Positions 33,837-42,026 of a stretch of DNA of 64,000 nucleotides are shown here, piece after piece; within the stretch, counting starts at the first letter, position 1, and every line of letters starts with the position of its first letter. A program made the translations under genes and the position numbers. A model generated the notes under the pieces. The model saw only the letters and a list, made by a program, of their open reading frames with translations, was not told the DNA's origin and made no database searches. This DNA is from UBA7672 sp963784415 (GTDB lineage: Bacteria > Pseudomonadota > Alphaproteobacteria > Caulobacterales > Hyphomonadaceae), in the NCBI GenBank assembly GCA_963784415.1, contig CAWARK010000013.1, positions 369,442 through 433,441 on the forward strand, in the 5' to 3' direction.

Positions 33837-35147
33837 TCAGCCTCGCAGTGTTTTGAACGAAGCTCTCATCTCCTGAACGAAGAAGTCCGGCTGTTCCCAG
33901 GCGGCGAAGTGGCCGCCTTTCGGCGCCCTGTTGTAGTGGATCAGCTTGGGATAGGCCTTCTCCGCCCACGTTTTCGGAGCCGTGTAGATCTCGTCCGGGA
34001 ACGCGGTCACGGCGACCGGGATCTTGATGCCGCGCGCGTCGAAGAAACCGCCGGGCACGTTCTTGGCGTTGTCCCAGTATAGCCGCGCCGAAGACACCGC
34101 CGTGTTGGTCAGCCAGTAGAGCGTGACATTGTCGAGGATGTCGTCCTTGGACAGCCCTTCCTTCTGGCCGGCGAACACGCGAGCGATCATCTTCTGGCTG
34201 CGGTCGTCATGATCGAGCATCCAGGCGGCGAGCCCGATAGGGCTATCGGCCAGGGCGTAGAGCGTCTGCGGCCGGTTGTTCATCTCGATGGCGTAGCCGA
34301 GGCCGTTGGCGTTGAAGAAGACGAGCTGGTCCCAGGCATACTTCTCGTCCGGTGTGAGGTTGGCCGGCTGCTTGCCTTCGCCGAGCGCCTTCGAGACGTC
34401 GGGCGGAAGCGTTGCCGGCATGTTGGTATGGATGCCGACGAGCCCTTTGGGCTGCTGCAAGGCCATGTGTTCGGTGACTGCATTGCCCCAGTCGCCGCCT
34501 TGGGCAACGTAATGGGTGTAGCCGAGGCGATCCATCAGCGTGGCCCACGCCTTGGCGATGGTGGGCGGGTTCCATCCGGGCTTGGTCGGCTTGCCAGAGA
34601 AGCCGTAGCCGGGAAGCGAGGGGATCACGAGGTGGAAGGCGTCGTTGACCGTTCCGCCGTGCGCAGTGGGGTTGGTCAGCGGCTCGATGATCTTCATCTG
34701 CTCGACGATCGAGCCGGGCCAGCCATGCGTCACGATCATCGGCAACGCGTTCGCGTGCTTCGACTTGATATGCATGAAATGGATGTCGAGCCCGTCGATC
34801 TCCGTCAGGTAATTGCCGTAGGAGTCGATCCGCGCTTCGCACTTGTACCAGTCGTAGGCGCCGGCCCAGTGGTCTGCGAGCGCCTTCATCGTCGCAAGCT
34901 GTACGCCCTGCGTGGAGTCGGCGACCTGCTCCTTCTCCGGCCAGATGGTCGCCTTGATGCGACGGCGAAGGTCTTCGATCTGTTCCTTGGGGATGCTTCC
35001 AGTCAGTGGGCGGATTGTCATTTTGGAGTCTCCAGGTGCAAAGGCTGCGGCGGTGAGAGATTGCGAGAGCGCTGCGGCGACGCCGGCGGCAGCGGCGGTG
35101 GTGGCGAGAACGGTGCGGCGTGTGGGATCCGATGCCTTGTCGGCCAT
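33837..35147 (-). CDS. Tat-exported epoxide hydrolase-like protein
   Basis: 436 residues from the ATG at 35147 (GGAGA six bases upstream). The leader carries D-P-T-R-R-T-V-L-A-T-T and an Ala-rich core, a Tat signal. Then comes the epoxide hydrolase N-terminal (EHN) domain (L-R-R-R-I-K-A-T-I-W-P), the oxyanion motif T-H-G-W-P-G-S and the nucleophile Q-G-G-D-W-G, with the closing H-F-A-A-W-E-Q-P as catalytic His. It hydrolyses epoxides, probably aromatic or terpenoid, in the periplasm. No operon partner. Confidence 0.85.
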   Translation of the reverse strand: MADKASDPTRRTVLATTAAAAGVAAALSQSLTAAAFAPGDSKMTIRPLTGSIPKEQIEDLRRRIKATIWPEKEQVADSTQGVQLATMKALADHWAGAYDWYKCEARIDSYGNYLTEIDGLDIHFMHIKSKHANALPMIVTHGWPGSIVEQMKIIEPLTNPTAHGGTVNDAFHLVIPSLPGYGFSGKPTKPGWNPPTIAKAWATLMDRLGYTHYVAQGGDWGNAVTEHMALQQPKGLVGIHTNMPATLPPDVSKALGEGKQPANLTPDEKYAWDQLVFFNANGLGYAIEMNNRPQTLYALADSPIGLAAWMLDHDDRSQKMIARVFAGQKEGLSKDDILDNVTLYWLTNTAVSSARLYWDNAKNVPGGFFDARGIKIPVAVTAFPDEIYTAPKTWAEKAYPKLIHYNRAPKGGHFAAWEQPDFFVQEMRASFKTLRG

Positions 35148-35553
35148 GATGGTCTCCGGAACTGCTTCGGGCTCAGCGGTACGCGGCCCCGTGAGATGAC
35201 AATGCGGCTGACGAGGACGGCCTTCTATTGGACCAACGTATTGTGGCCGCGAACGCATAACTTGCGGCGTCGATCGCGACTGAATGCGGAGGGCAGCCCT
35301 CTGTGCTGCGTTTCATCGCCCAAAGAAGAAGGGGAAGCGGCGCGCATGCGCGATACACGCCGCTTCCCGGCGCGAGGTTTCCAGGGGCGCGGTAGACCTC
35401 GCGAGGAGCTCAACGGGGGCTTGAGCTCACGATTGAATAGATCGGCGTAAAATCGCTCCCGGCCATCGAACAAAGGTATCCCGTATACCATCGGCCAATA
35501 GCTCGGCCCGGCTCGCTCCGCGCATGTTGGCGGCGGAAAGCAGGGAGATTGTC
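35148..35553. other. Intergenic stretch with a strong hairpin
   Basis: 406 bases between the divergent epoxide hydrolase and HWE-type kinase genes. It holds the hairpin at 35332-35368 and the kinase ribosome-binding site (CAGGGAG). Short frames crossing it have no start signals. Confidence 0.4.
35332..35368. other. Perfect 10-bp stem-loop containing a palindrome
   Basis: GGGAAGCGGC (35332-35341) pairs with GCCGCTTCCC (35359-35368). The 17-base loop contains GCGCATGCGC, itself a perfect palindrome at 35342-35351. It lies in a divergent promoter region. It could be an RNA stem or a protein-binding site; on the leftward strand it is followed by a C/T-rich stretch. Confidence 0.4.
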
Positions 35554-36183
35554 ATGCGACCTGATCTACTAGGTCCCCACTACAGCACGCCAACGAAGCC
35601 GGATGCGTGGCTCTATCTGGACGAGATCACGCATCGCACGCTCAATGATTACACCGCGATGCTGGCCGTGCTTCGCAGCGCCTCCGTGAGAGCAGACGAA
35701 ACCATTCAGCCCATTCTCACGCACGTGACCAAACGGCTGGAGGCTGCCGCCGCGGCTTACACCGCGCTTCGCCCAATCCGTGGCGTGGCGATGCGAAACC
35801 TCGACGAGGATCTCGAACAGCTTTGCGCATCTCTGACATCCTCCGTGCTGGAAGAGCGCTCGATCAGCCTGACATTGACGTCCGAGTCCGTTTGCCTCAG
35901 CGCCAGGCGCTGTTGGCAGATCTGTCTCATCGTCAGCGAGCTGGTTATGAACGCGGCCAAGCATGCGTTTTCTGGGCAAGGTGGATCAATCTTCGTCACG
36001 CTCCTTCGGTCTGACGATAAAGTGCAGTGCGTTGTCATGGATGACGGTGGCGGGAGTGTCGGCGCAACGCCCGGGCGCGGCTCACAAATCATCGACGCGC
36101 TTGCTGTCGATCTGGACGGCGCGATCAGTCGACACTTTTCGCCAGACGGCCTGACCGTCGTGGTCAACGTCCCAGCGACCTAG
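35554..36183 (+). CDS. HWE/HisKA_2-type histidine kinase without sensor domain
   Basis: 209 residues from the ATG at 35554. His27 stands in Y-L-D-E-I-T-H-R-T-L-N-D-Y, the phosphoacceptor motif of the HWE/HisKA_2 group. The ATPase part has N-box V-S-E-L-V-M-N-A-A-K-H-A-F, G1 M-D-D-G-G-G-S and G2 G-R-G-S-Q-I-I-D-A-L. No transmembrane, PAS or GAF segment is present, so any input must come from a partner protein. Such stand-alone kinases often act in the general stress response; no PhyR or sigma factor is nearby. Confidence 0.75.
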   Translation: MRPDLLGPHYSTPTKPDAWLYLDEITHRTLNDYTAMLAVLRSASVRADETIQPILTHVTKRLEAAAAAYTALRPIRGVAMRNLDEDLEQLCASLTSSVLEERSISLTLTSESVCLSARRCWQICLIVSELVMNAAKHAFSGQGGSIFVTLLRSDDKVQCVVMDDGGGSVGATPGRGSQIIDALAVDLDGAISRHFSPDGLTVVVNVPAT

Positions 36184-36268
36184 CGCGGCGCTCAGCCGAT
36201 ACCATCGTGCAATGGCACGCGAGCCCCCGGCGCCGCATCTTTGGTGGACAATGGTAAGGAGACACAAA

Positions 36269-37054
36269 ATGACGAAGCTATCGGGCGCGCTCGCTGCCGC
36301 GGCCATTCTGGTTAGCCCCGCCGCGCTAGCCCAGCCGGCGTCGAAGCCGACCATCGTCCTGGTCCATGGGGCCTTTGCTGATGCATCCAGCTGGACCGGC
36401 GTCATCCGCATTCTCGAGAGGGACGGATACACGGTCGTGGCGGCCGCCAATCCGCTTCGCAGCGTGAAAGGCGACGGCGCGGCGGTCGCCAGCATCCTGT
36501 CGAGCATCGACGCGCCCGTGGTCCTGGTAGGCCATTCCTATGGCGGCTCCGTGATCAACGAAGCCGGCGCCCGGAGCGGCAACGTCAAGGCGCTTGTCTT
36601 CGTCGCCGCCTTCGCTCCGGAGAAGGGCGAGACGGCGTTCGGGCTCACGGGCAAATTCCCTGGCAGCACACTGTCCGATGCGCTCGCGACTCCGGTTTCC
36701 CTGCCTGATGGCGGCAAGGACCTCTACATCCAGCAGAAAAAATTCCCCGACCAGTTCGCCGCGGACGTGCCCAAGGCAAATGCCTCGCTGATGGCGGCAA
36801 CACAGCGGCCGATCGAGGAGGCGGCTGGCAATGAAGCGTCGGGCGAGCCCGCCTGGAGGAAGATTCCGTCGTGGTTCATCTATGGCGACAAGGACAAGAA
36901 CATCCCGCCGCAGCTGCAGGCCTTCATGGCGGAGCGCGCAAATTCGCAGCAGACCGTCGTGATCAAGGGGGCTTCCCATGTGGTGATGGTTTCTCACCCG
37001 GACGCCGTTGCGAAGATGATCGAGGCCGCGGCGTCAGCGAAGGTGGGCAGCTGA
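36269..37054 (+). CDS. Exported alpha/beta hydrolase
   Basis: 261 residues; AAGGAGA upstream of the ATG at 36269. Signal peptide A-A-A-A-I-L-V-S-P-A-A-L-A-Q. The hydrolase fold shows V-L-V-H-G-A-F-A-D-A-S-S-W (oxyanion), V-G-H-S-Y-G-G (Ser near 91), Y-G-D-K-D-K-N-I-P (acid) and G-A-S-H-V-V-M (His). It resembles the salicylate-esterase-like group; the substrate is unknown. It begins a rightward run of redox and hydrolase genes that lasts to 40.8 kb. Confidence 0.85.
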   Translation: MTKLSGALAAAAILVSPAALAQPASKPTIVLVHGAFADASSWTGVIRILERDGYTVVAAANPLRSVKGDGAAVASILSSIDAPVVLVGHSYGGSVINEAGARSGNVKALVFVAAFAPEKGETAFGLTGKFPGSTLSDALATPVSLPDGGKDLYIQQKKFPDQFAADVPKANASLMAATQRPIEEAAGNEASGEPAWRKIPSWFIYGDKDKNIPPQLQAFMAERANSQQTVVIKGASHVVMVSHPDAVAKMIEAAASAKVGS

Positions 37055-37081
37055 CCCGCCGCATCCGGGAGGAGGTTGGCT

Positions 37082-37570
37082 ATGCGCAAACAGCCGTTTC
37101 AAGCGGAACTCGGCAACCAGGCGCCGGACTTCGAGCTGCCATCGGGGCCAGCTGAGACCCAATCGCTCGTCAGCTTGAGGGGAAGGCCGGTAATCCTTGC
37201 CTTCTATCCCGCCGACTGGAGCCCGGTCTGCGGCGACCAGATGGCGCTCTACAACGAGGTGCTGCCTGCCTTCGAGAAGTTCGGCGCGGCCATGATCGGC
37301 ATTTCGGTCGACGGCGTGTGGTGTCATCGGGAGTTCGCATCAGCACGAGGTTTGCGCTTTCCACTGCTAGCCGATTTCGAACCCAAAGGCGCGGTCGCGA
37401 GATCCTATGGCGTCTATCGGGACGCTGACGGAACATCAGAGCGGGCGCTCTTCGTCATAACCCCCGACGGCGGGATTGCCTGGAGGTACGTCTCTCCGGT
37501 CGGGGTCAATCCGGGCGCGGATGGCATCCTCGACGCTCTCGAGAATCTTGGACGGGGAGGTCCGCCATGA
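37082..37570 (+). CDS. Peroxiredoxin (AhpC/TSA, AhpE-like)
   Basis: 162 residues from the ATG at 37082, with GGGAGGAGG upstream. The active site is Y-P-A-D-W-S-P-V-C-G-D-Q with peroxidatic Cys50; Cys81 (V-W-C-H-R) could be a resolving cysteine. It reduces hydroperoxides. Its stop overlaps the ATG of the DsbA-like gene (ATGA), so the two are coupled, and the DipZ-like thioredoxin follows in the same way; these may be its reductants. Confidence 0.85.
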   Translation: MRKQPFQAELGNQAPDFELPSGPAETQSLVSLRGRPVILAFYPADWSPVCGDQMALYNEVLPAFEKFGAAMIGISVDGVWCHREFASARGLRFPLLADFEPKGAVARSYGVYRDADGTSERALFVITPDGGIAWRYVSPVGVNPGADGILDALENLGRGGPP

Positions 37571-38109
37571 CCATGCTGAAGATCGCGGTCTCGCCGGCCG
37601 ATCACCACCTCGGAACTGAAGGGGCGCCTGTCGTCCTCGTTGAGTATGGCGACTATCAGTGCCCGCACTGCGCCCACGCAGTTCCCGTGGTCCGCTATGT
37701 GCGCGAGCGTTTCGGCGACCAGCTGCGGTTCGTGTTTCGTCATTTTCCGCTCACCGGGATCCATCCTTACGCTGAGCAAGCTGCCGAAGCTGCAGAGTTC
37801 GCCGGCGCCCACGGCATGTTCTGGCAGATGCACGACCTTCTCTTCGAGAACCAGGCGCAGCTGGGCGATCTCTTGTTTCCGGCGCTGGCGAACGCCCTCG
37901 ATCTATCCACGACCTCGATGCAGGAAGCCCTCGCAAACGGCCGCTATCGCGAGCGCATAGCTGCGGACTTCGATGGCGGCATTCGTAGCGGCGTCAACGG
38001 TACGCCGACATTCTTCATCAACGGCCAGCGCCATGACGGTGCGAACGACGAAGCGGGCCTGGCCATGGCGATCGAGCAGATCCTCGCGCGCGGAAGAAGC
38101 GCACCATGA
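37567..38109 (+). CDS. DsbA-like thioredoxin-fold protein
   Basis: 180 residues. Thioredoxin fold with C-P-H-C at residues 32-35, a helical insert of DsbA type (Y-A-E-Q-A-A-E-A-A-E-F) and cis-proline loop N-G-T-P-T-F-F-I-N-G. The C-P-H-C pair is that of DsbA, an oxidant, but no signal peptide is seen, so it would act in the cytosol, where FrnE-like relatives work. Coupled by ATGA overlaps to the peroxiredoxin before and the DipZ-like protein after. Confidence 0.8.
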   Translation: MTMLKIAVSPADHHLGTEGAPVVLVEYGDYQCPHCAHAVPVVRYVRERFGDQLRFVFRHFPLTGIHPYAEQAAEAAEFAGAHGMFWQMHDLLFENQAQLGDLLFPALANALDLSTTSMQEALANGRYRERIAADFDGGIRSGVNGTPTFFINGQRHDGANDEAGLAMAIEQILARGRSAP

Positions 38110-39239
38110 GAAGGTCAACCTGGGTGATCGGAGTTGCGGCGGCCGTTTACGCGGTCGGCGGAGCCAACCTGATCGCCTGTTCCGCAAGCGAGAGGCAGCA
38201 GGACCAGATTCAAGCAGTTGCACAGCTCAGGGAGGCGGTCGACGTGGACAGCAACAAGAGTTCGCCACAGGCGCTTCCAGCGTCTCTCCGCTCGCTCTTG
38301 GGGCCGGAGCACACCTGGGTCAATGCATCGGAGCTGCAGGCGGAGGATCTGCGCGGCAAGGTCGTTCTGGTGAACTTCTGGACTTACTCCTGCATCAACA
38401 GCCTCCGCACGCTGCCTTATCTCCGCGCGTGGGCCGCCAGGTACCAGGATCGTGGGCTTGTCGTGATCGGTGTCCATACGCCCGAGTTCGCTTTCGAGCA
38501 TGATCTCGCCAAGGTACAGAGAGCGGTTACGAACCTGCCGGTCGGCTATCCGGTCGTTCTCGACAACGACTACGAAATCTGGCGCGCTTTCGACAACAAT
38601 GCTTGGCCAGGGTTCTATTTTGTCGATGCAACGGGGCGCCTGCGCCACCGCATGCTCGGCGAAGGCAGCTATGGCGACGCCGAGCGCCTGATCCAGAAAA
38701 TGCTTTCCGAAGCGAGCGGGCTCGCAGTTACGGATCCGGTGGTCGACATCGCGAGCGAAGGCGCCCAGGCCCCGCCGGATTGGGAGCATCTGCGTTCGCC
38801 GGAAACTTATATTGGCTATGGACAGGCCACGAACTTTGCTTCCGCCGGCGGTGTGAAGCGTGACGCCACGAAAGCCTATGCCAGCCAAACGAAGCCGTCG
38901 CTGAACCACTGGAGCCTGTCGGGAGACTGGAAGATCGGTCGCGAGTTCGGCGAGGTCGAGAGCGCTGGCGGCAGGATCAACTTTCGCTTCCACGCCCGCG
39001 ACCTGCACCTTGTCCTCGGCCGCAACGGGCAGGGCGCCTCGATCCGTTTCCGCGTCACCATCGATGACGAGCCACCCCGCGCGAATCACGGCGCTGATGT
39101 CGACGCCGAAGGCTGGGGCAGCCTCGACCAGGACAGGATGTACCAGCTTGTGCGCCAGTCCGGCGCCGTGGCGGACCGCACGTTCGAAATCGAATTCTCC
39201 GCTCCCGGCGCTCGCGCCTACTCGTTCACATTTGGCTGA
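38106..39239 (+). CDS. DipZ-like exported redoxin with C-x-x-S active site
   Basis: 377 residues. The leader ends in A-N-L-I-A-C-S, a likely lipoprotein signal. Residues 65-195 are a TlpA/redoxin domain; where DipZ proteins have S-C-I-N-C, this one reads S-C-I-N-S (Cys96, Ser99), so it has lost the second active-site cysteine. Residues 230-377 are the carbohydrate-binding-like C-terminal domain of DipZ (Y-I-G-Y-G-Q-A, then L-S-G-D-W-K-I-G and F-E-I-E-F-S-A-P-G-A-R-A-Y-S-F-T-F-G). The membrane-spanning N-terminal half of full DipZ is absent. It could form mixed disulfides or bind thiols instead of cycling. Confidence 0.8.
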   Translation: MRRSTWVIGVAAAVYAVGGANLIACSASERQQDQIQAVAQLREAVDVDSNKSSPQALPASLRSLLGPEHTWVNASELQAEDLRGKVVLVNFWTYSCINSLRTLPYLRAWAARYQDRGLVVIGVHTPEFAFEHDLAKVQRAVTNLPVGYPVVLDNDYEIWRAFDNNAWPGFYFVDATGRLRHRMLGEGSYGDAERLIQKMLSEASGLAVTDPVVDIASEGAQAPPDWEHLRSPETYIGYGQATNFASAGGVKRDATKAYASQTKPSLNHWSLSGDWKIGREFGEVESAGGRINFRFHARDLHLVLGRNGQGASIRFRVTIDDEPPRANHGADVDAEGWGSLDQDRMYQLVRQSGAVADRTFEIEFSAPGARAYSFTFG

Positions 39240-39247
39240 GGCAAATC

Positions 39248-40300
39248 ATGCGCGAAACAGTCGATCTTCATCGCCGCAACTTCTTCGGAGTCGCAGCAGT
39301 GGGCATCGCCGCTGTGGAACTCGCTTTGTCTGGCGTGGCAGATGCACAGAAAGGCTCACCTGCCGGCGCACCCCTGCCCAGGACGAAGCGGGGAAGTCAT
39401 ACCTCGATGGGGCCGATCAAACAGGTCAACGCCGGGGAGCTGAGCATCGGATACGCCGAAGCCGGCGAGCCGTACCGACCTGCGGTCATTTTGCTGCATG
39501 GTTGGCCGTACGACATCTACGCGTTCGCCGATGTCGCGCCCATGCTGGCCGCCGCCGGCTATCGCGTGATCACGCCTTATCTGCGCGGCTACGGGACGAC
39601 GCGCTTCCTGTCAGCCGAAGCGATCCGCAACGGCCAGCAGGCGGCGTTGGGCGTCGACGTCATCGCGCTGATGGACGCGCTCGGCATCGCAAAGGCAATC
39701 ATCGCCGGCTTCGACTGGGGTGCGCGTACCGCGAACATCGTGGCGGCGCTCTGGCCGGAGCGCTGTAAGGCCATGGTCTCGGTCAGCGGCTATCTGATCG
39801 GCAGCCGTGAAGCCAACAAAGCCCCGCTCCCACCAAAGGCCGAGCTGGCCTGGTGGTACCAGTACTATTTCGCCACGGAACGCGGTCGAGCCGGCTACGC
39901 CGCCTACCGAAGGGACTTCGCCCGGCTTATCTGGCAGACGGCTTCACCGAAATGGGCGTTCGACGACGCCACCTTCGACCGCAGCGCTGCGGCGTTCGAC
40001 AATCCAGATCACGCCGACATCGTGGTTCACAACTATCGCTGGCGCCTCAGCCTCGTCGAAGGCGAGCCGAAATACGACGACCTGGAGCGCCGTCTTGCCG
40101 TAGCGCCGGTGATTTCCGTGCCCTCGATCACGCTCGAGGGCGATGCCAATGGAGCGCCTCATCCCGAGCCCGCTGCCTATGCGGGAAAATTCTCCGGCAG
40201 GTATGCGCATCGCCTCGTCAAGGGTGGGGTCGGGCACAATCTCCCGCAGGAAGCTCCGGAAGCTTTCGCTCAAGCTGTGGTTGACGTCGACAGGTACTGA
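39248..40300 (+). CDS. Exported alpha/beta hydrolase, epoxide hydrolase/dehalogenase type
   Basis: 350 residues; leader H-R-R-N-F-F-G-V-A-A-V-G is a Tat-type signal. The catalytic set is L-L-H-G-W-P-Y-D (oxyanion), A-G-F-D-W-G-A-R (Asp nucleophile near residue 157) and V-G-H-N-L-P-Q-E (His). An Asp rather than Ser nucleophile fits epoxide hydrolases and haloalkane dehalogenases. It begins nine bases after the DipZ-like gene, so is in the same transcript, and precedes Dps. Confidence 0.8.
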   Translation: MRETVDLHRRNFFGVAAVGIAAVELALSGVADAQKGSPAGAPLPRTKRGSHTSMGPIKQVNAGELSIGYAEAGEPYRPAVILLHGWPYDIYAFADVAPMLAAAGYRVITPYLRGYGTTRFLSAEAIRNGQQAALGVDVIALMDALGIAKAIIAGFDWGARTANIVAALWPERCKAMVSVSGYLIGSREANKAPLPPKAELAWWYQYYFATERGRAGYAAYRRDFARLIWQTASPKWAFDDATFDRSAAAFDNPDHADIVVHNYRWRLSLVEGEPKYDDLERRLAVAPVISVPSITLEGDANGAPHPEPAAYAGKFSGRYAHRLVKGGVGHNLPQEAPEAFAQAVVDVDRY

Positions 40301-40319
40301 TCATCAGAGGAGGAAATTC

Positions 40320-40793
40320 ATGTACACGACCCATCTCGACCTCTCGACGCACATTCGGAAAAGCTCGATCGCCCTGCTGCAGGCACGGCTGTCAGACGCG
40401 CTGGACCTCGAAGCACAAACCAAGCAGGCGCACTGGAACGTCAAGGGCCGTGATTTCATTCAGCTCCATGAGTTCTTCGACCGGCTGCACACAGTCGTCG
40501 AGGATCATGTCGACACGCTAGCAGAGCGCATCACCACCCTGGGCGGCGTCGCCGATGGCCGCGTGCAGACAACCGCCGGCAAGACGGGGCTCTACGAATA
40601 TTCGCTCGAAACCTCTGCCGGTGAGCAGCATCTCGAGGCGCTAGCCGCCGTGCTCGGCCAGTTCGGGAAAGCCACGCGAGCGGACATCGACGCGGCTGCG
40701 AAGTCGGGTGATGCCGACACCGCCGATGTTTTCACCGAAATCTCTCGCGCGATCGACAAGCAGCTATGGTTCGTCGAAGCGCACCTGTTCTGA
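40320..40793 (+). CDS. dps: DNA-starvation protein Dps
   Basis: 157 residues, with AGAGGAGG before the ATG at 40320. Four-helix ferritin-like protein with the Dps ferroxidase motif K-Q-A-H-W-N-V-K-G and D-R-L-H-T-V-V-E-D-H-V-D-T-L-A-E-R. It forms a 12-subunit shell that oxidises Fe(II) with H2O2 and protects DNA. Its place after the peroxiredoxin/DsbA/DipZ run supports an oxidative stress operon. Confidence 0.9.
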   Translation: MYTTHLDLSTHIRKSSIALLQARLSDALDLEAQTKQAHWNVKGRDFIQLHEFFDRLHTVVEDHVDTLAERITTLGGVADGRVQTTAGKTGLYEYSLETSAGEQHLEALAAVLGQFGKATRADIDAAAKSGDADTADVFTEISRAIDKQLWFVEAHLF

Positions 40794-40819
40794 GTGACGC
40801 AGCCCTGGTGTAGCCGCTT

Positions 40820-41137
40820 ATGAGACTGCCGGTTCGTACCACTCTATCCGAGCTAATCAGGAACAGTTTACGTCATGGCCTCCAAAACAGCTCGGGGAAC
40901 ATTCGGGTCGAGCTCGAGACAGGAGGTCAGACCAGCGTTTGCCGGGTGGTGGACGACGGAGATGGATCGGGCTTCCTTTGTGCAGGCCGGGGGCTCGATC
41001 TTGTTGCCGGGCTAGCGGGCGAGATCGGCGGCACGATTTCTTGGCGTTTAGCGCGGAGCGGCACGCAGGCCGAGCTCACATTCCCCAATGATCTGCCAGA
41101 CGAGGTCTTTGGCTGCGACCTGCGCGAGAGCTGGTAG
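40820..41137 (+). CDS. Stand-alone HATPase domain, possibly a kinase remnant
   Basis: 105 residues. Contains N-box L-S-E-L-I-R-N-S-L-R-H-G, G1 V-V-D-D-G-D-G-S and G2 G-R-G-L-D-L-V-A-G-L-A, then G-G-T-I-S-W-R-L, the order of a histidine kinase ATP-binding domain. There is no dimerisation helix or phosphoacceptor His. Either it is a single-domain ATPase such as an anti-sigma-type kinase, or the 3' end of a lost HWE kinase. Second such protein in the window after that at 35554. Confidence 0.6.
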   Translation: MRLPVRTTLSELIRNSLRHGLQNSSGNIRVELETGGQTSVCRVVDDGDGSGFLCAGRGLDLVAGLAGEIGGTISWRLARSGTQAELTFPNDLPDEVFGCDLRESW

Positions 41138-41265
41138 TGGCTTTCTATCCAAGAAGCTCTCCTTTGCCGAGGAAGGACGCGCATCAATACGCCAACGAAG
41201 CGCCATTGGACTTCGGTCGCCTATGGCCGGGTAAACAGACTCGTAAAGCACGAACGATCGACTCG

Positions 41266-41898
41266 CTATCGAGCACGCGCGCTACGCTGCCTCGGCACCA
41301 AGGCGCGCACGACCAGTTCAATGGCTGGCTTGCAAGCCTCCGGATTGAGCGCACCCGTCATCAGCAGCATCAGGTTCATACCAATCAGGAGCGACAGCGC
41401 GCTCTCGATATCCGCGTCGTCACTGATCTCTCCGCGCGCAAGCGCCCGGTCGAACGCCTTGCGAATGATCTCGCGGCGGCGGGGCAGAAAGGCCTCGCGG
41501 AGCTGCTCAAGCGCTTCTGCGGAACCCTGAGCCTCTGCGATGACCCCCCGGAAGGCCTCGCCGGCGCGTGTGTCGCGCCACCATACGATCAGGCGCCGCA
41601 TGATGTCGTTGAGATCGGCTTCGAGAGAACCGTGATCTTTTGGTGCCAGCGCCGTCTCGCTGCTCTGCTCATACACTTCCATGATCAGCGCCGCCTTGTT
41701 GGGCCACCAGCGATAGAGCGTTGGCTTGCTCGACCCCGCCAGCCGCGCGACGGCGTCAAACGTGAAGCCGGAATACCCTTCATTGCTCAGCACGCTGGCT
41801 GCCGCATTCAGAATGGCGCTGTGGGTGTCGGGACTACGGACCGCCCCGACGGAGCCCCTCGAGCGGGCCGATGCAGGTTTCTTTCGCGTTGTCGGCAA
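41266..41898 (-). CDS. TetR-family repressor of the adjacent efflux pump
   Basis: 210 residues, starting at a TTG with TGGAGAG eight bases upstream. TetR HTH: A-I-L-N-A-A-A-S-V-L-S-N-E-G-Y-S-G-F-T-F-D-A-V-A then S-K-P-T-L-Y-R-W-W-P-N-K. The C-terminal TetR_C-type domain is helical. Two near-identical operators lie in the gap to the divergent MFS pump, so it almost certainly represses the pump and itself. Confidence 0.85.
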   Translation of the reverse strand: MPTTRKKPASARSRGSVGAVRSPDTHSAILNAAASVLSNEGYSGFTFDAVARLAGSSKPTLYRWWPNKAALIMEVYEQSSETALAPKDHGSLEADLNDIMRRLIVWWRDTRAGEAFRGVIAEAQGSAEALEQLREAFLPRRREIIRKAFDRALARGEISDDADIESALSLLIGMNLMLLMTGALNPEACKPAIELVVRALVPRQRSARAR

Positions 41899-41924
41899 GC
41901 GAGTGCTCTCCAGTCACGGGATAA

Positions 41925-41941
41925 CGATACCGTGCGTATAG
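41925..41941. promoter_or_regulatory. TetR operator 1, CGATAC-N5-GTATAG
   Basis: Six-base arms with one mismatch around CGTGC. It shares CGATACCG and CGTAT with the second site at 41991. It lies 27 bases before the TetR start and probably mediates autorepression. Confidence 0.65.
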
Positions 41942-41990
41942 ATAAATTCTCGGTAAGGGATTGTCAACGACACCGGCCGTATCTATTAAA

Positions 41991-42007
41991 CGATACCGGA
42001 CGTATCG
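41991..42007. promoter_or_regulatory. TetR operator 2, CGATAC-N5-GTATCG
   Basis: Perfect six-base arms around CGGAC, 20 bases before the MFS start at 42027. A half-site (CCGTATC) lies between the two operators near 41977. Confidence 0.75.
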
Positions 42008-42026
42008 ATAATGGAGCGTCAACTCG

